This document shows positions 1 to 5,891 of a stretch of DNA of 29,999 bases, piece by piece. The notes below the pieces were generated by a model that had not been told where the DNA came from, did no database searches, and saw only the letters and a program-made list of their open reading frames with translations. The stretch lies in IMG/VR virus record IMGVR_UViG_3300024313_000039, positions 1 through 29,999 of that record. The stretch is one strand, 5' to 3'. Position numbers and translations under genes: made by a program. The stretch is from a virus. Each line of letters begins with the position of its first letter. Positions within the stretch are counted from its first letter, which is position 1.

Positions 1-225
1 AAGCACCTTAAAATTATCATGTTTAGCTAGAGCCTTTAATAATATCTTCTGACCCATAGATATCTTTTCACCATCTCTTTTCCATTCAGCAATTAGAAAC
101 TTACCCTTTCGTTCTAACACCATATCTAAATCACTAGGCATAGCTTTAGGATTATCTTCTATAACGCCAGATAAGAAACCAAAGTCTATATGTTTGGCTT
201 GATTGTTTCTCATACCTTTAGTCAT
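1..225 (-). CDS. PD-(D/E)XK-like small nuclease, 5' part (runs off the window)
   Basis: The first 75 codons are visible, from ATG at 225 down to the window edge. The motif S31-D-L-D34, followed by a beta-strand-like stretch ending E47-W-K49 and a later Q59, fits the D...E-x-K active site of PD-(D/E)XK nucleases such as VRR-NUC or Holliday-junction resolvase-like proteins. I infer a phage DNA-processing nuclease. The start overlaps the helicase stop by 8 nt (ATGACTAA), so the two genes are probably translationally coupled. Bases 1-168 match 29832-29999, which carry the rest of this gene, or of a 95% identical copy. Joining the two halves gives a 122-residue protein, a normal size for such nucleases. 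The family assignment rests on a short motif. Confidence 0.6.
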   Translation of the reverse strand, partial: MTKGMRNNQAKHIDFGFLSGVIEDNPKAMPSDLDMVLERKGKFLIAEWKRDGEKISMGQKILLKALAKHDNFKVL

Positions 226-1087
226 GTTTTCTCCATGCGTTGCTATCTAATTGGTGAAAGCATCTTGTTTTGGCATGCCATTTGAAAAAAGTTTCAGAAA
301 TTTGTCCGTACAAGTCCGCTTCCCTGACCTTTTTAACTTGAAAAGATGTTCTTTCTTCAGCAAAATTTCTAGATACTACGCATATTAAATCAGCTTTATT
401 TGCAAAATGAGCTGAACCACTTATAGAATACGAATCAACATTATATGTTCCATCTGATTCTCTGGGTAGTTTTGTTGGGTGAGCAACTAACCAAGTAACA
501 CATTCAGTTTCCCTATTAAATCTTTTTATGTCTGATATAACATTTGATATATGCTCATCTTCTCTTAGATTACCTTTTCTACTTGGATTAATTTCGTTAT
601 ATGGGTCTAATACTAAACCATCTATTTTATATTCTTCTTTAGCTTGTCTAGCTACATCTAATATCCATTTGATATCTGGACTTTCATTTTCCATATCAAT
701 GAAAAAGAAATGTTCTTGTATAAATGCTAATGTTGTTACTAATTCATCTTTAGTAATTCTATCTCTCATACCATAGTCGAATGGTTTCATCATAAATTTT
801 TCTGCCAATCGTTTTATATTATTCGCCATGCTATGCTCGGGAGAAAATAGGCAAAAACGCCAGCCATGTATCTTTGCCATATTCATTAAAATATCAGCAA
901 GAAAAGAACTTTTTCCATGATTCGGAACTCCAGTCCAAACATGAAATGTTCCTCTAGCAACTTTGTAATTATCTTCTAATGATGTGAAGCCAACATCATA
1001 AGGTTGACTTGTATTTCCAGAATGTAAATCTTTGACTGATTCCCATAAATCTCTGGCTGTGTATAGACCATCTATTTTTTTGCTCAT
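218..1087 (-). CDS. DnaB/Twinkle-type replicative helicase (RecA-fold ATPase domain only)
   Basis: The protein has 289 residues. Walker A is G53-VPNHG-K59-S60, and Walker B is the hydrophobic strand ending L160-D161-PYNEI. A later VAHPTK segment (201-206) matches the helicase motif 3/4 region of SF4 helicases, with an Arg-rich C-terminus. This is the C-terminal ATPase domain of DnaB, T7 gp4 or Twinkle without any primase or DnaB N-terminal domain, so host primase is probably used. The likely role is hexameric fork unwinding. The start is supported by GGAG 7 nt upstream of the ATG. It lies 12 nt after the replication initiator and overlaps the downstream nuclease, forming one leftward replication operon. 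Confidence 0.88.
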   Translation of the reverse strand: MSKKIDGLYTARDLWESVKDLHSGNTSQPYDVGFTSLEDNYKVARGTFHVWTGVPNHGKSSFLADILMNMAKIHGWRFCLFSPEHSMANNIKRLAEKFMMKPFDYGMRDRITKDELVTTLAFIQEHFFFIDMENESPDIKWILDVARQAKEEYKIDGLVLDPYNEINPSRKGNLREDEHISNVISDIKRFNRETECVTWLVAHPTKLPRESDGTYNVDSYSISGSAHFANKADLICVVSRNFAEERTSFQVKKVREADLYGQISETFFKWHAKTRCFHQLDSNAWRKHD

Positions 1088-1099
1088 TGTTATTCTCCA

Positions 1100-1705
1100 T
1101 TATCCTAATAAAAAGTTTTTGTTTTTTTCTTTTACCTCTATCTTATCTTCCCATCTACCTTGATTTAACCAAGTTGTCGCATGTGCAATAAAAGCTGTTT
1201 CAGTATGCTTTACACTTTCAGCATATCTTTCCATAGCAGTTATTAATTCATCTTCTGTAACTTCTTTAGACTTTACCAGATTATTATATATCTTCTGACA
1301 TTTCTTTTTCGCAATCTTTCTAGGAACTTTATCCCAGAACTTTTCAAAATATGATGTTATTTGTTTATCTTGGGTATTATGTATCTCTCCGATACCTTCT
1401 AAGTATCTCTCTGATACTTTGGGTTTGTTACTCTCTGATACATACCCTATATTTAAGATATAAAGATTATAACCATAAGCACCATTTTTTTCTTTTCGAA
1501 TAGATATAAAATTAGATTTCTGTAATTCTTTGATATGCCTTGTAACAGATATTCTTGAACATTGGCAAAGTTTTGCTAGATGTTCCTGACTTGGGTAAGC
1601 TTCTCCTTTCTCATTAGCATAATTACAAATCATAAGTAAAACTAATTTACTAATAGAACTATTTGTATTCTGTTTAACTCCCCAAGCTAATGCTTCAAAA
1701 CTCAT
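1100..1705 (-). CDS. Winged-helix phage replication initiator (O-like)
   Basis: The protein has 201 residues. The N-terminal part (about 1-80) is a winged helix-turn-helix of the kind in phage replication proteins, including Y-P-S-Q-E-H-L-A-K-L followed by the recognition-helix-like S-R-I-S-V-T-R-H-I-K-E-L. The C-terminal part has FWDKVPRK-(A)KKKC...IYNNL and, near the end, AHATTWLNQGRWED. This arrangement recurs at the C-termini of phage replisome-organiser proteins. It probably binds the phage origin and loads the helicase encoded directly downstream. Its start overlaps the stop of the upstream HTH gene (ATGA), so the three genes look co-translated. The origin itself was not located. Confidence 0.75.
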   Translation of the reverse strand: MSFEALAWGVKQNTNSSISKLVLLMICNYANEKGEAYPSQEHLAKLCQCSRISVTRHIKELQKSNFISIRKEKNGAYGYNLYILNIGYVSESNKPKVSERYLEGIGEIHNTQDKQITSYFEKFWDKVPRKIAKKKCQKIYNNLVKSKEVTEDELITAMERYAESVKHTETAFIAHATTWLNQGRWEDKIEVKEKNKNFLLG

Positions 1706-1896
1706 TGATTAATCCCATAGAAATCATTTGGTTGCACCTTGCCTTCCGTAAACTCATACACTCTTATCATATCTTCTTTTCTTGGTATCACTCCCTCATA
1801 TTTCCATTTTGTTACAGTAGCTTCATTAAGATTTAATTCTTTGCAAAATCTTGCAACTGACCATCTTTCTTGTACTAAAAATTCATTGAATGTCAT
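1702..1896 (-). CDS. Cro/YdaS-like HTH regulator
   Basis: This is a 64-residue protein. It has a helix-turn-helix, W12-SVARFCKEL-NLNEATVTKWK, and ends in a GKVQPNDFYG segment like that of small Cro/YdaS-type repressors, where a 'V-x-P-x-D-F' strand follows the HTH. It is the first gene of the leftward operon and starts at the divergent control region 1897-2050, so it probably binds there and controls the early switch. Small inverted repeats in that region are listed separately. It could instead be an accessory replication factor. No larger CI-type repressor is visible in the window. Confidence 0.7.
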   Translation of the reverse strand: MTFNEFLVQERWSVARFCKELNLNEATVTKWKYEGVIPRKEDMIRVYEFTEGKVQPNDFYGINQ

Positions 1897-2050
1897 TATA
1901 ACTCCTTGATTTAATTAAACTTATCCATAGTTTTTTTATACTATATGAATATTATAATTTATTATTGAAAAAAAATAAAGATATATCTTGAATAAATAAT
2001 TTTATACATTATAATTAATATGGTTAAAAAACTTAAATTAGGAGCAGACA
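1897..2050. promoter_or_regulatory. Divergent early control region
   Basis: This very AT-rich spacer separates the leftward replication operon from the rightward recombination operon. On + there is a candidate sigma70-type promoter: -35 TTGAAT at 1988-1993, 16-nt spacer, -10 TATAAT at 2010-2015. On - the best candidates are TATAAT at 1956-1951 and TATAGT at 1945-1940, the latter with TTCAAT upstream. A 5-8-5 inverted repeat ATAGT/ACTAT (1927-1931 and 1940-1944) overlaps the leftward promoter and could be an operator for the HTH protein at 1702-1896. In DNA this AT-rich such matches arise easily by chance, so only the function of the region as a divergent promoter is reasonably safe. Confidence 0.5.
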
Positions 2051-2428
2051 ATGAGCAAACATGTAGAAATAGTAGCAAAAGGTTTAGTTCTTGATAATGC
2101 TATAGATGATATGATTAGAGAACTTTCACTTGTAACAAAAAGAACTGAATCTATATATTCTGATTATAAATTTTACAAACCTTGCATTGTAAATTGTGAA
2201 AGTCTTTATAGATTTATAACCATAAAATTCTACTCAAAAGAATCAATTATGAGAAACTATCAAGATTATTTAAGCCAAGCTGATTTTGGTATATTTAATT
2301 TTATAGATTATTGCATTGTTGATTTTACTAGAGGAACAAATATGAAAGAAATATCAGATGTAGAGAAAGCTTTGATAAACAGAAAAATTGATGAAAGATT
2401 AAAAAACTTAAATAGGAGTATACAATGA
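2051..2428 (+). CDS. Hypothetical early protein
   Basis: This is a 125-residue protein I do not recognise. It is the first gene of the rightward early operon, with the strong site GGAGCAGACA directly before ATG. The predicted character is soluble and mixed alpha/beta, with a charged helical C-terminus from about residue 98 (EISDVEKALINRKIDERL). Its stop overlaps the ERF start by ATGA, so it is probably translated together with the annealing protein and may work with it. I see no catalytic motif. Confidence 0.75.
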   Translation: MSKHVEIVAKGLVLDNAIDDMIRELSLVTKRTESIYSDYKFYKPCIVNCESLYRFITIKFYSKESIMRNYQDYLSQADFGIFNFIDYCIVDFTRGTNMKEISDVEKALINRKIDERLKNLNRSIQ

Positions 2429-2901
2429 GCAACGAAATAAAAGTACCAACAGCACACCTTGAAGCATTTAGAGATGCCAGACTTGAGATTCAGCAAGTAG
2501 GTATATCTAAGAAAGGGAAGAACAGTCATTTTGGTAATACATACGCAACATTAGATGACATCATAGAAATATGTGAGCCAATATTATTAAAGCATAATTT
2601 ATTGACCAGCTTTACACAAACTTATAACAATGTTGATAAAGATTCATTAGAACAATATCAATGCTTTTATAGAATGAAAGTTACGCATGTTCCCACAAGA
2701 CAATTTTTTGAATCGGAACTAACTTTATATTCTGATAGAAAACCACAGCAAATAGGTAGTGCTATGACATATGCCAAGAGATATCTATATCAAAATATGT
2801 TGTTACTAGCCACTAATGAGCAAACAGATGATGACGCAAACAAAGCTCAACAATCTATGCAGAATAAGAAAGTACAGAAAATTAACAGAGGAGATATATA
2901 A
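2425..2901 (+). CDS. erf: ERF-family single-strand annealing protein
   Basis: The protein has 158 residues and covers a whole ERF domain. Diagnostic features are the N-terminal F-G-N-T-Y-A-T-L-D-D segment (36-45) and the highly conserved G111-SAMTYAKRY-L-Y followed by an acidic DDDAN (135-139). ERF proteins anneal complementary single strands during phage recombination and genome circularisation. They are often paired with an exonuclease and an SSB, and an SSB-like gene follows at 3363. No exonuclease lies next to it; the small nuclease split across the window ends could fill that role (inference). It overlaps both neighbours (ATGA upstream, TAATG downstream). Confidence 0.92.
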   Translation: MSNEIKVPTAHLEAFRDARLEIQQVGISKKGKNSHFGNTYATLDDIIEICEPILLKHNLLTSFTQTYNNVDKDSLEQYQCFYRMKVTHVPTRQFFESELTLYSDRKPQQIGSAMTYAKRYLYQNMLLLATNEQTDDDANKAQQSMQNKKVQKINRGDI

Positions 2902-3098
2902 TGGTTTTACATGGCAGTATATTACGAGATGAAATAAAAGAATTGGAGAATGAAATGTCAGTAGCGGAATTGATTGAGCATATTACGTCTGATAAAACAT
3001 TAACTGATATTAATACTGCACTTGAAGACATTGCATTAGATAGGATAATAGACAGAACGCAAGATGCAGAAGAAATTATAAGAAGGGGAAAAATATAA
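2901..3098 (+). CDS. Hypothetical small acidic protein
   Basis: This is a 65-residue acidic helical protein I do not recognise. It sits between ERF and a coiled-coil gene, and both junctions are TAATG stop/start overlaps, so it is very likely translated by coupling. It has no membrane segment and no cysteines. An accessory role in recombination is only a guess from position. Confidence 0.65.
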   Translation: MVLHGSILRDEIKELENEMSVAELIEHITSDKTLTDINTALEDIALDRIIDRTQDAEEIIRRGKI

Positions 3099-3373
3099 TG
3101 GATAAAGATGAAAGTTACGAAAATGTAGAACAAGCTCAACAGCATTATGCTCAAGAGTTAGAGCAACTGCATGAAGATGAAGATAGGCATTTGCAAAAGT
3201 TAGAAGATGAAGTGGATAAGCATTTAGCAATTTCTATAGATGTTCATAAATCTTTTTCTTTTGCATTGGAATATATGAAACAATCTAAAAAATTAAATCA
3301 ATCACAACATATTGCAATAATGCAATTTACAAATACAGCAATTAAAAACAGGAGCAATCAAGATGGAAGATAA
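3098..3373 (+). CDS. Hypothetical coiled-coil protein
   Basis: The protein has 91 residues. Residues 5-45 are rich in Glu, Gln, His and Lys with heptad-like leucines (YAQELEQLHEDEDRHLQKL), suggesting a coiled coil. The rest is helical. It is coupled upstream (TAATG) and overlaps the SSB-like gene downstream by 11 nt. The SD for that gene, AGGAGCA, lies inside this reading frame. The function is not recognisable. Confidence 0.68.
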   Translation: MDKDESYENVEQAQQHYAQELEQLHEDEDRHLQKLEDEVDKHLAISIDVHKSFSFALEYMKQSKKLNQSQHIAIMQFTNTAIKNRSNQDGR

Positions 3374-3692
3374 ATCAATTAAAACACCAAGTGGCTATGA
3401 GATAAGAGTAAACTCTGGGAATTTATTTAAGAACAATTCAGAGAATCCAAAAGCACCAGCATATCGAGGTTTAGTCAATATTGAGGGACGTGGATTTGAC
3501 CTTGCGTTATGGCGTACAGAAAAAGGTTATTTGAATGTAAAATTTACTGAACATAAGATATCAGAAGATGGAACTAAGCAAGAATATAAGTATGATAATA
3601 AAACTTCAAACCTTACTCCAGAGCAAGCTGGCAAAATAATATCTGAAGATATGAATAAGAAAGATGAATTTAATGATGACATACCATTTTAA
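3363..3692 (+). CDS. SSB-like protein with acidic DDIPF tail
   Basis: The protein has 109 residues. Its main visible signal is the C-terminal D-E-F-N-D-D-I-P-F, the acidic tip with terminal Phe used by single-stranded DNA-binding proteins to recruit partners. The body has an N-terminal G-N-L-F-K-N-N motif and a beta-rich segment (YRGLVNIEGRGFDLALW) compatible with a compact OB-like or DUF736-like barrel, though it is not a classical SSB by eye. Its position two genes after ERF fits a role in protecting or presenting single strands for annealing. It ends the first early gene block, before the tandem hairpins at 3727-3785. Confidence 0.6.
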   Translation: MEDKSIKTPSGYEIRVNSGNLFKNNSENPKAPAYRGLVNIEGRGFDLALWRTEKGYLNVKFTEHKISEDGTKQEYKYDNKTSNLTPEQAGKIISEDMNKKDEFNDDIPF

Positions 3693-3726
3693 GTGTGTTT
3701 ATAATTAATTAACGTTTCCTAAAAGT

Positions 3727-3746
3727 CCATGCTCCTAATAGCATGG
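3727..3746 (+). promoter_or_regulatory. Hairpin in the intergenic region before the oxygenase gene
   Basis: This is a perfect 6-bp stem CCATGC/GCATGG with an 8-nt loop TCCTAATA. It lies 34 nt after the SSB-like stop and just upstream of a terminator-like hairpin. No U-run follows it, so it may be a 3' stabilising element or part of an attenuator. Confidence 0.45.
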
Positions 3747-3757
3747 CAGTTTAAGTT

Positions 3758-3785
3758 CTCCCATCAGAGATGGTGGGAGTTTTTT
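3758..3785 (+). terminator. Rho-independent terminator or attenuator
   Basis: The arms CTCCC-ATC (3758-3765) and GAT-GGT-GGGAG (3769-3779) form a GC-rich stem with a small bulge, followed by six Ts at 3780-3785. It ends the ERF/SSB block. The oxygenase gene starts only 13 nt later without an obvious promoter in between, so partial read-through is likely. Confidence 0.7.
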
Positions 3786-3798
3786 AAAAGGACAAACA

Positions 3799-4392
3799 AT
3801 GGGCAAATTAAAACATTTAAACAGCGAATTTTACAAAGAAAATATAATTTACGATAACAACAAAGATTCTGAATATGGCATAGTGCCAATTGAGATGGCT
3901 GACAATATGACTGACTTAGTTCTTAAAGAAGCTATGCAGTTCGGTGAAGAAGTTAAAACATCAACAACAGATAAAAATTTATCACATATGAGAAATGTTG
4001 AATGTTGGCGATTGAATCAAAAAGAATCTATCACCGCAGAATTACTTAATCATGCAATTATAGATATTAACAAAACTTTAAATTATAAATTATCTGGATT
4101 GCAAGACGTTCAATATTTGGAATACCATGAAGGCGGAAAATATGATTGGCACTCTGACATTGGTTCTGGTGTTGCAAGTATGAGAAAAATATCTATTAGT
4201 TGGGTATTGAATGAAGGTTTTGAAGGGGGTGATTTACAATTCTTTGGAGATGGTGGAGAAATACATACCCTCAATTCAACGCCAAACAAATTAGTTTCAT
4301 TCACAAGTTTTTTAAATCACAGGGTTACACCAGTAACTAAAGGTATACGCAAATGCGTGGTGGCTTGGTGTTTCGGTGAATCATGGAGATAA
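3799..4392 (+). CDS. 2-oxoglutarate/Fe(II)-dependent oxygenase (prolyl-4-hydroxylase-like)
   Basis: The protein has 197 residues. It shows the iron-binding facial triad of the double-stranded beta-helix fold: H118-S-D120 in YDWHSDIG, and distal H174 in FLNHRVTPV. R184 ten residues later would bind 2-oxoglutarate. The strand YLEYHEGGKY before the HxD motif is also typical. Family members hydroxylate protein side chains or other small targets, and marine phages often carry them, but the phage substrate is unknown. It lies directly after a terminator-like hairpin and overlaps nothing upstream. The next small gene follows its stop by one nucleotide. Confidence 0.88.
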   Translation: MGKLKHLNSEFYKENIIYDNNKDSEYGIVPIEMADNMTDLVLKEAMQFGEEVKTSTTDKNLSHMRNVECWRLNQKESITAELLNHAIIDINKTLNYKLSGLQDVQYLEYHEGGKYDWHSDIGSGVASMRKISISWVLNEGFEGGDLQFFGDGGEIHTLNSTPNKLVSFTSFLNHRVTPVTKGIRKCVVAWCFGESWR

Positions 4393-4393
4393 T

Positions 4394-4603
4394 ATGACAA
4401 CAATAGCAGACAAACTAATATATGATAAATGCAAAGAAAGAATACAGGCAGAAGTTAATTCTACTTTGAAAGTAATCAATGAATCAATGAATGAATCAGA
4501 ACCTGACATTAAAAAACTATCTAATCTTTTTATTATCTTGAGTAATCTTAATCAAAGTATTGCTCTCTTAAACACTATAAAACCTATAGAAAAAGAAGCC
4601 TAA
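4394..4603 (+). CDS. Hypothetical small helical protein
   Basis: This is a 69-residue, mainly helical protein I do not recognise. I start it at ATG 4394 because GGAG at 4385-4388 is well spaced for it. An in-frame GTG at 4376 lies inside the oxygenase gene and has no better ribosome site. The C-terminal part has regular leucines and isoleucines (LFIILSNLNQSIALL) that could form an amphipathic helix. It is the last gene before the long non-coding stretch 4604-5090. Confidence 0.6.
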   Translation: MTTIADKLIYDKCKERIQAEVNSTLKVINESMNESEPDIKKLSNLFIILSNLNQSIALLNTIKPIEKEA

Positions 4604-4630
4604 ATATATTTAATTATTTTAAATAAAATA

Positions 4631-4659
4631 CTTTACTTTTAATAAATAGTAGGTATAAT
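4631..4659 (+). promoter_or_regulatory. Promoter of the candidate ncRNA
   Basis: A perfect -10 TATAAT lies at 4654-4659. The -35-like CTTTAC/TTTACT lies at 4631-4637 with a 16-17-nt spacer. The predicted start near 4666 coincides with the first hairpin of the candidate RNA, which supports both calls. Confidence 0.6.
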
Positions 4660-4665
4660 GAATTT

Positions 4666-4913
4666 ATTGAAGTGTGAATCAGTAAGCATTTCAAGGTTGG
4701 GTGCAAAGAAGTAGGGATTAATTACCCTGAAACGGAGAGCTACAGAGGGACTCGTTATGTAAGTGTATTTTAATTTAAGTATATTTACATAGGGGTTCTC
4801 TCTGATAGAGATGTAAATTCTCGGATTTATACAGGGTAATAGCTGTATGAAATTTAGATGGAAATTCTATGCAAATCACATGTGTAAGGGAGCTATAATA
4901 CGCTCCCTTTTTT
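4666..4913 (+). ncRNA. Candidate structured non-coding RNA, about 248 nt
   Basis: This 487-nt gap holds no convincing gene but has a promoter, dense base-pairing potential and a strong terminator. Helices read by eye: TTGAAGTG (4667-4674) with CATTTCAA (4687-4694), one G-U pair; a 15-bp stem with three G-U pairs, 4756-4770 with 4777-4791; ATACAG (4829-4834) with CTGTAT (4843-4848); and a long-range 9-bp pairing ATTACCCTG (4721-4729) with CAGGGTAAT (4832-4840). ATTTACAT (4783-4790) can also pair with ATGTAAAT (4811-4818), which competes with the 15-bp stem and suggests two alternative folds. I do not recognise the family: no tRNA, tmRNA or group I intron core was seen. It could be a trans-acting sRNA, or a long leader if read-through reaches the operon at 5091. 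Confidence 0.6.
4886..4913 (+). terminator. Strong rho-independent terminator of the candidate ncRNA
   Basis: An 8-bp perfect stem AAGGGAGC (4886-4893) / GCTCCCTT (4902-4909) with an 8-nt loop, followed by a T-run to 4913. It closes the transcript that starts near 4666 and insulates the next promoter at 5008. Confidence 0.85.
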
Positions 4914-5007
4914 GTCTAATTTTAAAATAAATTTAAAATAAATTGAAATAATTTATATTTTATATATAAATCAATAACTTATAGCTGTATATTTTTACTA
5001 TATATTC

Positions 5008-5036
5008 TTTACATATATATAATTATTATATATACT
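5008..5036 (+). promoter_or_regulatory. Sigma70-type promoter with perfect palindrome (copy A)
   Basis: The -35 is TTTACA (5008-5013), then a spacer of exactly 17 nt, then -10 TATACT (5031-5036); each box is one base off consensus. A perfect 21-bp palindrome (5014-5034, arms of 10 with one central base) fills the spacer and enters the -10. That is where a repressor or activator dimer would act. The same arrangement is found at 24593-24621 on -. Confidence 0.8.
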
Positions 5037-5040
5037 TTCT

Positions 5041-5064
5041 TTATAGGTTGATAACAGCTTATAA
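5041..5064 (+). promoter_or_regulatory. Start-site hairpin, copy A
   Basis: TTATAGGTTG pairs with CAGCTTATAA around the loop ATAA (10-4-10), with two G-U pairs. It begins at the expected transcription start (about 5043). Copy B at 24588-24565 has the same geometry and loop with base changes that keep pairing, so an RNA structure at the 5' end of the mRNA is likely. A DNA operator is the alternative. Confidence 0.65.
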
Positions 5065-5090
5065 ATAAAAACTTAAACAGGAGCAAGAAA

Positions 5091-5519
5091 ATGAAAAAAT
5101 TAGAAAAGAAAATAGAGAAATTTTTAACAGGGCAAGGTTACGAAAATGTAACTTTTAATAAAACTAACAAATGGAGTGATGAAGAATACATTGAAGTTAG
5201 AGCTGACCATGTTACTAAAGCATGGACTTATGAAGGTGAAACAAAAACTATTGATGATGATTATGGAAAATTTACATTAACAAAGGGTGAACATTTTCCA
5301 GAAGAAAGAGAAAATAATGACATCTTTAGAATTTATCCAAAAGGTAAAGTGAATGGTCGCCAAACATATTTTATTACATGGGATGGAGTTAGCGACATCA
5401 TAAAAGATACAATGGATTATTCTTATGGAATCCCAGAAGTAGTTGATGAATTTTTTTATAACACTTTTGATGAATTAGAAGGTTATGACAATGTTTCTGC
5501 TGACATCTTAGCAGTATAA
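5091..5519 (+). CDS. Hypothetical protein, first gene of scaffold-A operon
   Basis: This is a 142-residue soluble acidic protein I do not recognise. It has an N-terminal lysine-rich helix (MKKLEKKIEKFL), then probably a mixed alpha/beta domain with many Tyr and Asp. There are no cysteines and no membrane segment. The ribosome site AGGAGCAAGAAA directly precedes ATG. It is expressed from the promoter at 5008-5036 with a structured leader, and the GGGAGC hairpin follows its stop. Its counterpart in the second scaffold, the 53-residue gene at 24379, is not similar in sequence. Confidence 0.72.
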   Translation: MKKLEKKIEKFLTGQGYENVTFNKTNKWSDEEYIEVRADHVTKAWTYEGETKTIDDDYGKFTLTKGEHFPEERENNDIFRIYPKGKVNGRQTYFITWDGVSDIIKDTMDYSYGIPEVVDEFFYNTFDELEGYDNVSADILAV

Positions 5520-5527
5520 TTTTAACA

Positions 5528-5545
5528 GGGAGCAGAAATGCTCCC
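5528..5545 (+). repeat. GGGAGC-AGAAAT-GCTCCC intercistronic hairpin, copy 1
   Basis: A perfect 6-bp stem with the 6-nt loop AGAAAT, 8 nt after the stop of the 5091 gene. The 5' arm is SD-like and the loop runs into ATG, so a five-codon reading frame (M-L-P-Q-H-stop) ends just before the AGGAG of the next gene at 5565. The stretch 5516-5558 is identical on the opposite strand at about 24384-24342 (copy 3). Confidence 0.8.
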
Positions 5546-5564
5546 ACAACATTAGGAGTATAAT

Positions 5565-5849
5565 ATGAAAGTATGGAATAACGAACTAGGTAGAAAAACT
5601 AAATGGAAAGAAGGTCATGGTTGGACTGAAATTATGGATAATGTAAGTAAAGGCGACAAAGTAATAAATGGTAGTGGTGAAGTTCTTATTTGCACAAACA
5701 TATTGGATTTAAACAAGTATCATAATTTTGGAAGAAAAGCTATGCAAGTCTATTTACACCCAACAAAAAAAGATGGAACTTTACATAAGGGCAGAAGTTT
5801 TATCTGTTATAAAAATGATGGAACAGGCTGGGAAAGAGAAGAAGAATAA
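5565..5849 (+). CDS. Hypothetical protein, second gene of scaffold-A operon
   Basis: This is a 94-residue basic, Trp- and Gly-containing protein I do not recognise, probably a small beta-rich fold (GDKVINGSGEVLICTN). The site AGGAG lies at 5554-5558, just 3' of the GGGAGC hairpin. Another copy of the hairpin starts 8 nt after its stop. No catalytic residues can be inferred. Confidence 0.7.
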   Translation: MKVWNNELGRKTKWKEGHGWTEIMDNVSKGDKVINGSGEVLICTNILDLNKYHNFGRKAMQVYLHPTKKDGTLHKGRSFICYKNDGTGWEREEE

Positions 5850-5856
5850 ATTAACA

Positions 5857-5874
5857 GGGAGCAGAAATGCTCCC
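5857..5874 (+). repeat. GGGAGC-AGAAAT-GCTCCC intercistronic hairpin, copy 2
   Basis: This has the same stem and loop as copy 1, with the shared left flank TTAACA, and lies between 5849 and the gene at 5892. Here the reading frame from the internal ATG does not stop at once but runs out of frame into the next gene. That argues that the conserved element is the hairpin rather than the short peptide. Confidence 0.78.
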
Positions 5875-5891
5875 ATTTACTTGGAGATACA

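Larger units (their letters stand above)
4968..5090 (+). repeat. Promoter/leader scaffold, copy A
   Basis: About 123 bp upstream of the gene at 5091 are recognisably homologous to the region upstream of the gene at 24540 on the other strand (24662 down to 24541). The similarity includes a 31-nt identical core around -35 to -10 and a shared AAAAACTTAAACAGGAG ribosome-site segment. The coding sequences that follow are unrelated by eye, so the non-coding scaffold is what was duplicated or kept. Confidence 0.85.

Noticed and set aside
1951-1965. ATAAT-TT-ATTAT inverted repeat (1954-1965) as an operator
   Set aside because: It is pure AT in a very AT-rich spacer and is expected by chance. It was not kept as a separate site.
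4376-4603. GTG start at 4376 for the small gene after the oxygenase
   Set aside because: It lies inside the oxygenase gene without a ribosome site. ATG 4394 has a well-spaced GGAG.
4666-4913. Candidate RNA as a tRNA, tmRNA or group I intron
   Set aside because: No cloverleaf, no CCA end, no conserved intron core segments and no split gene around it.
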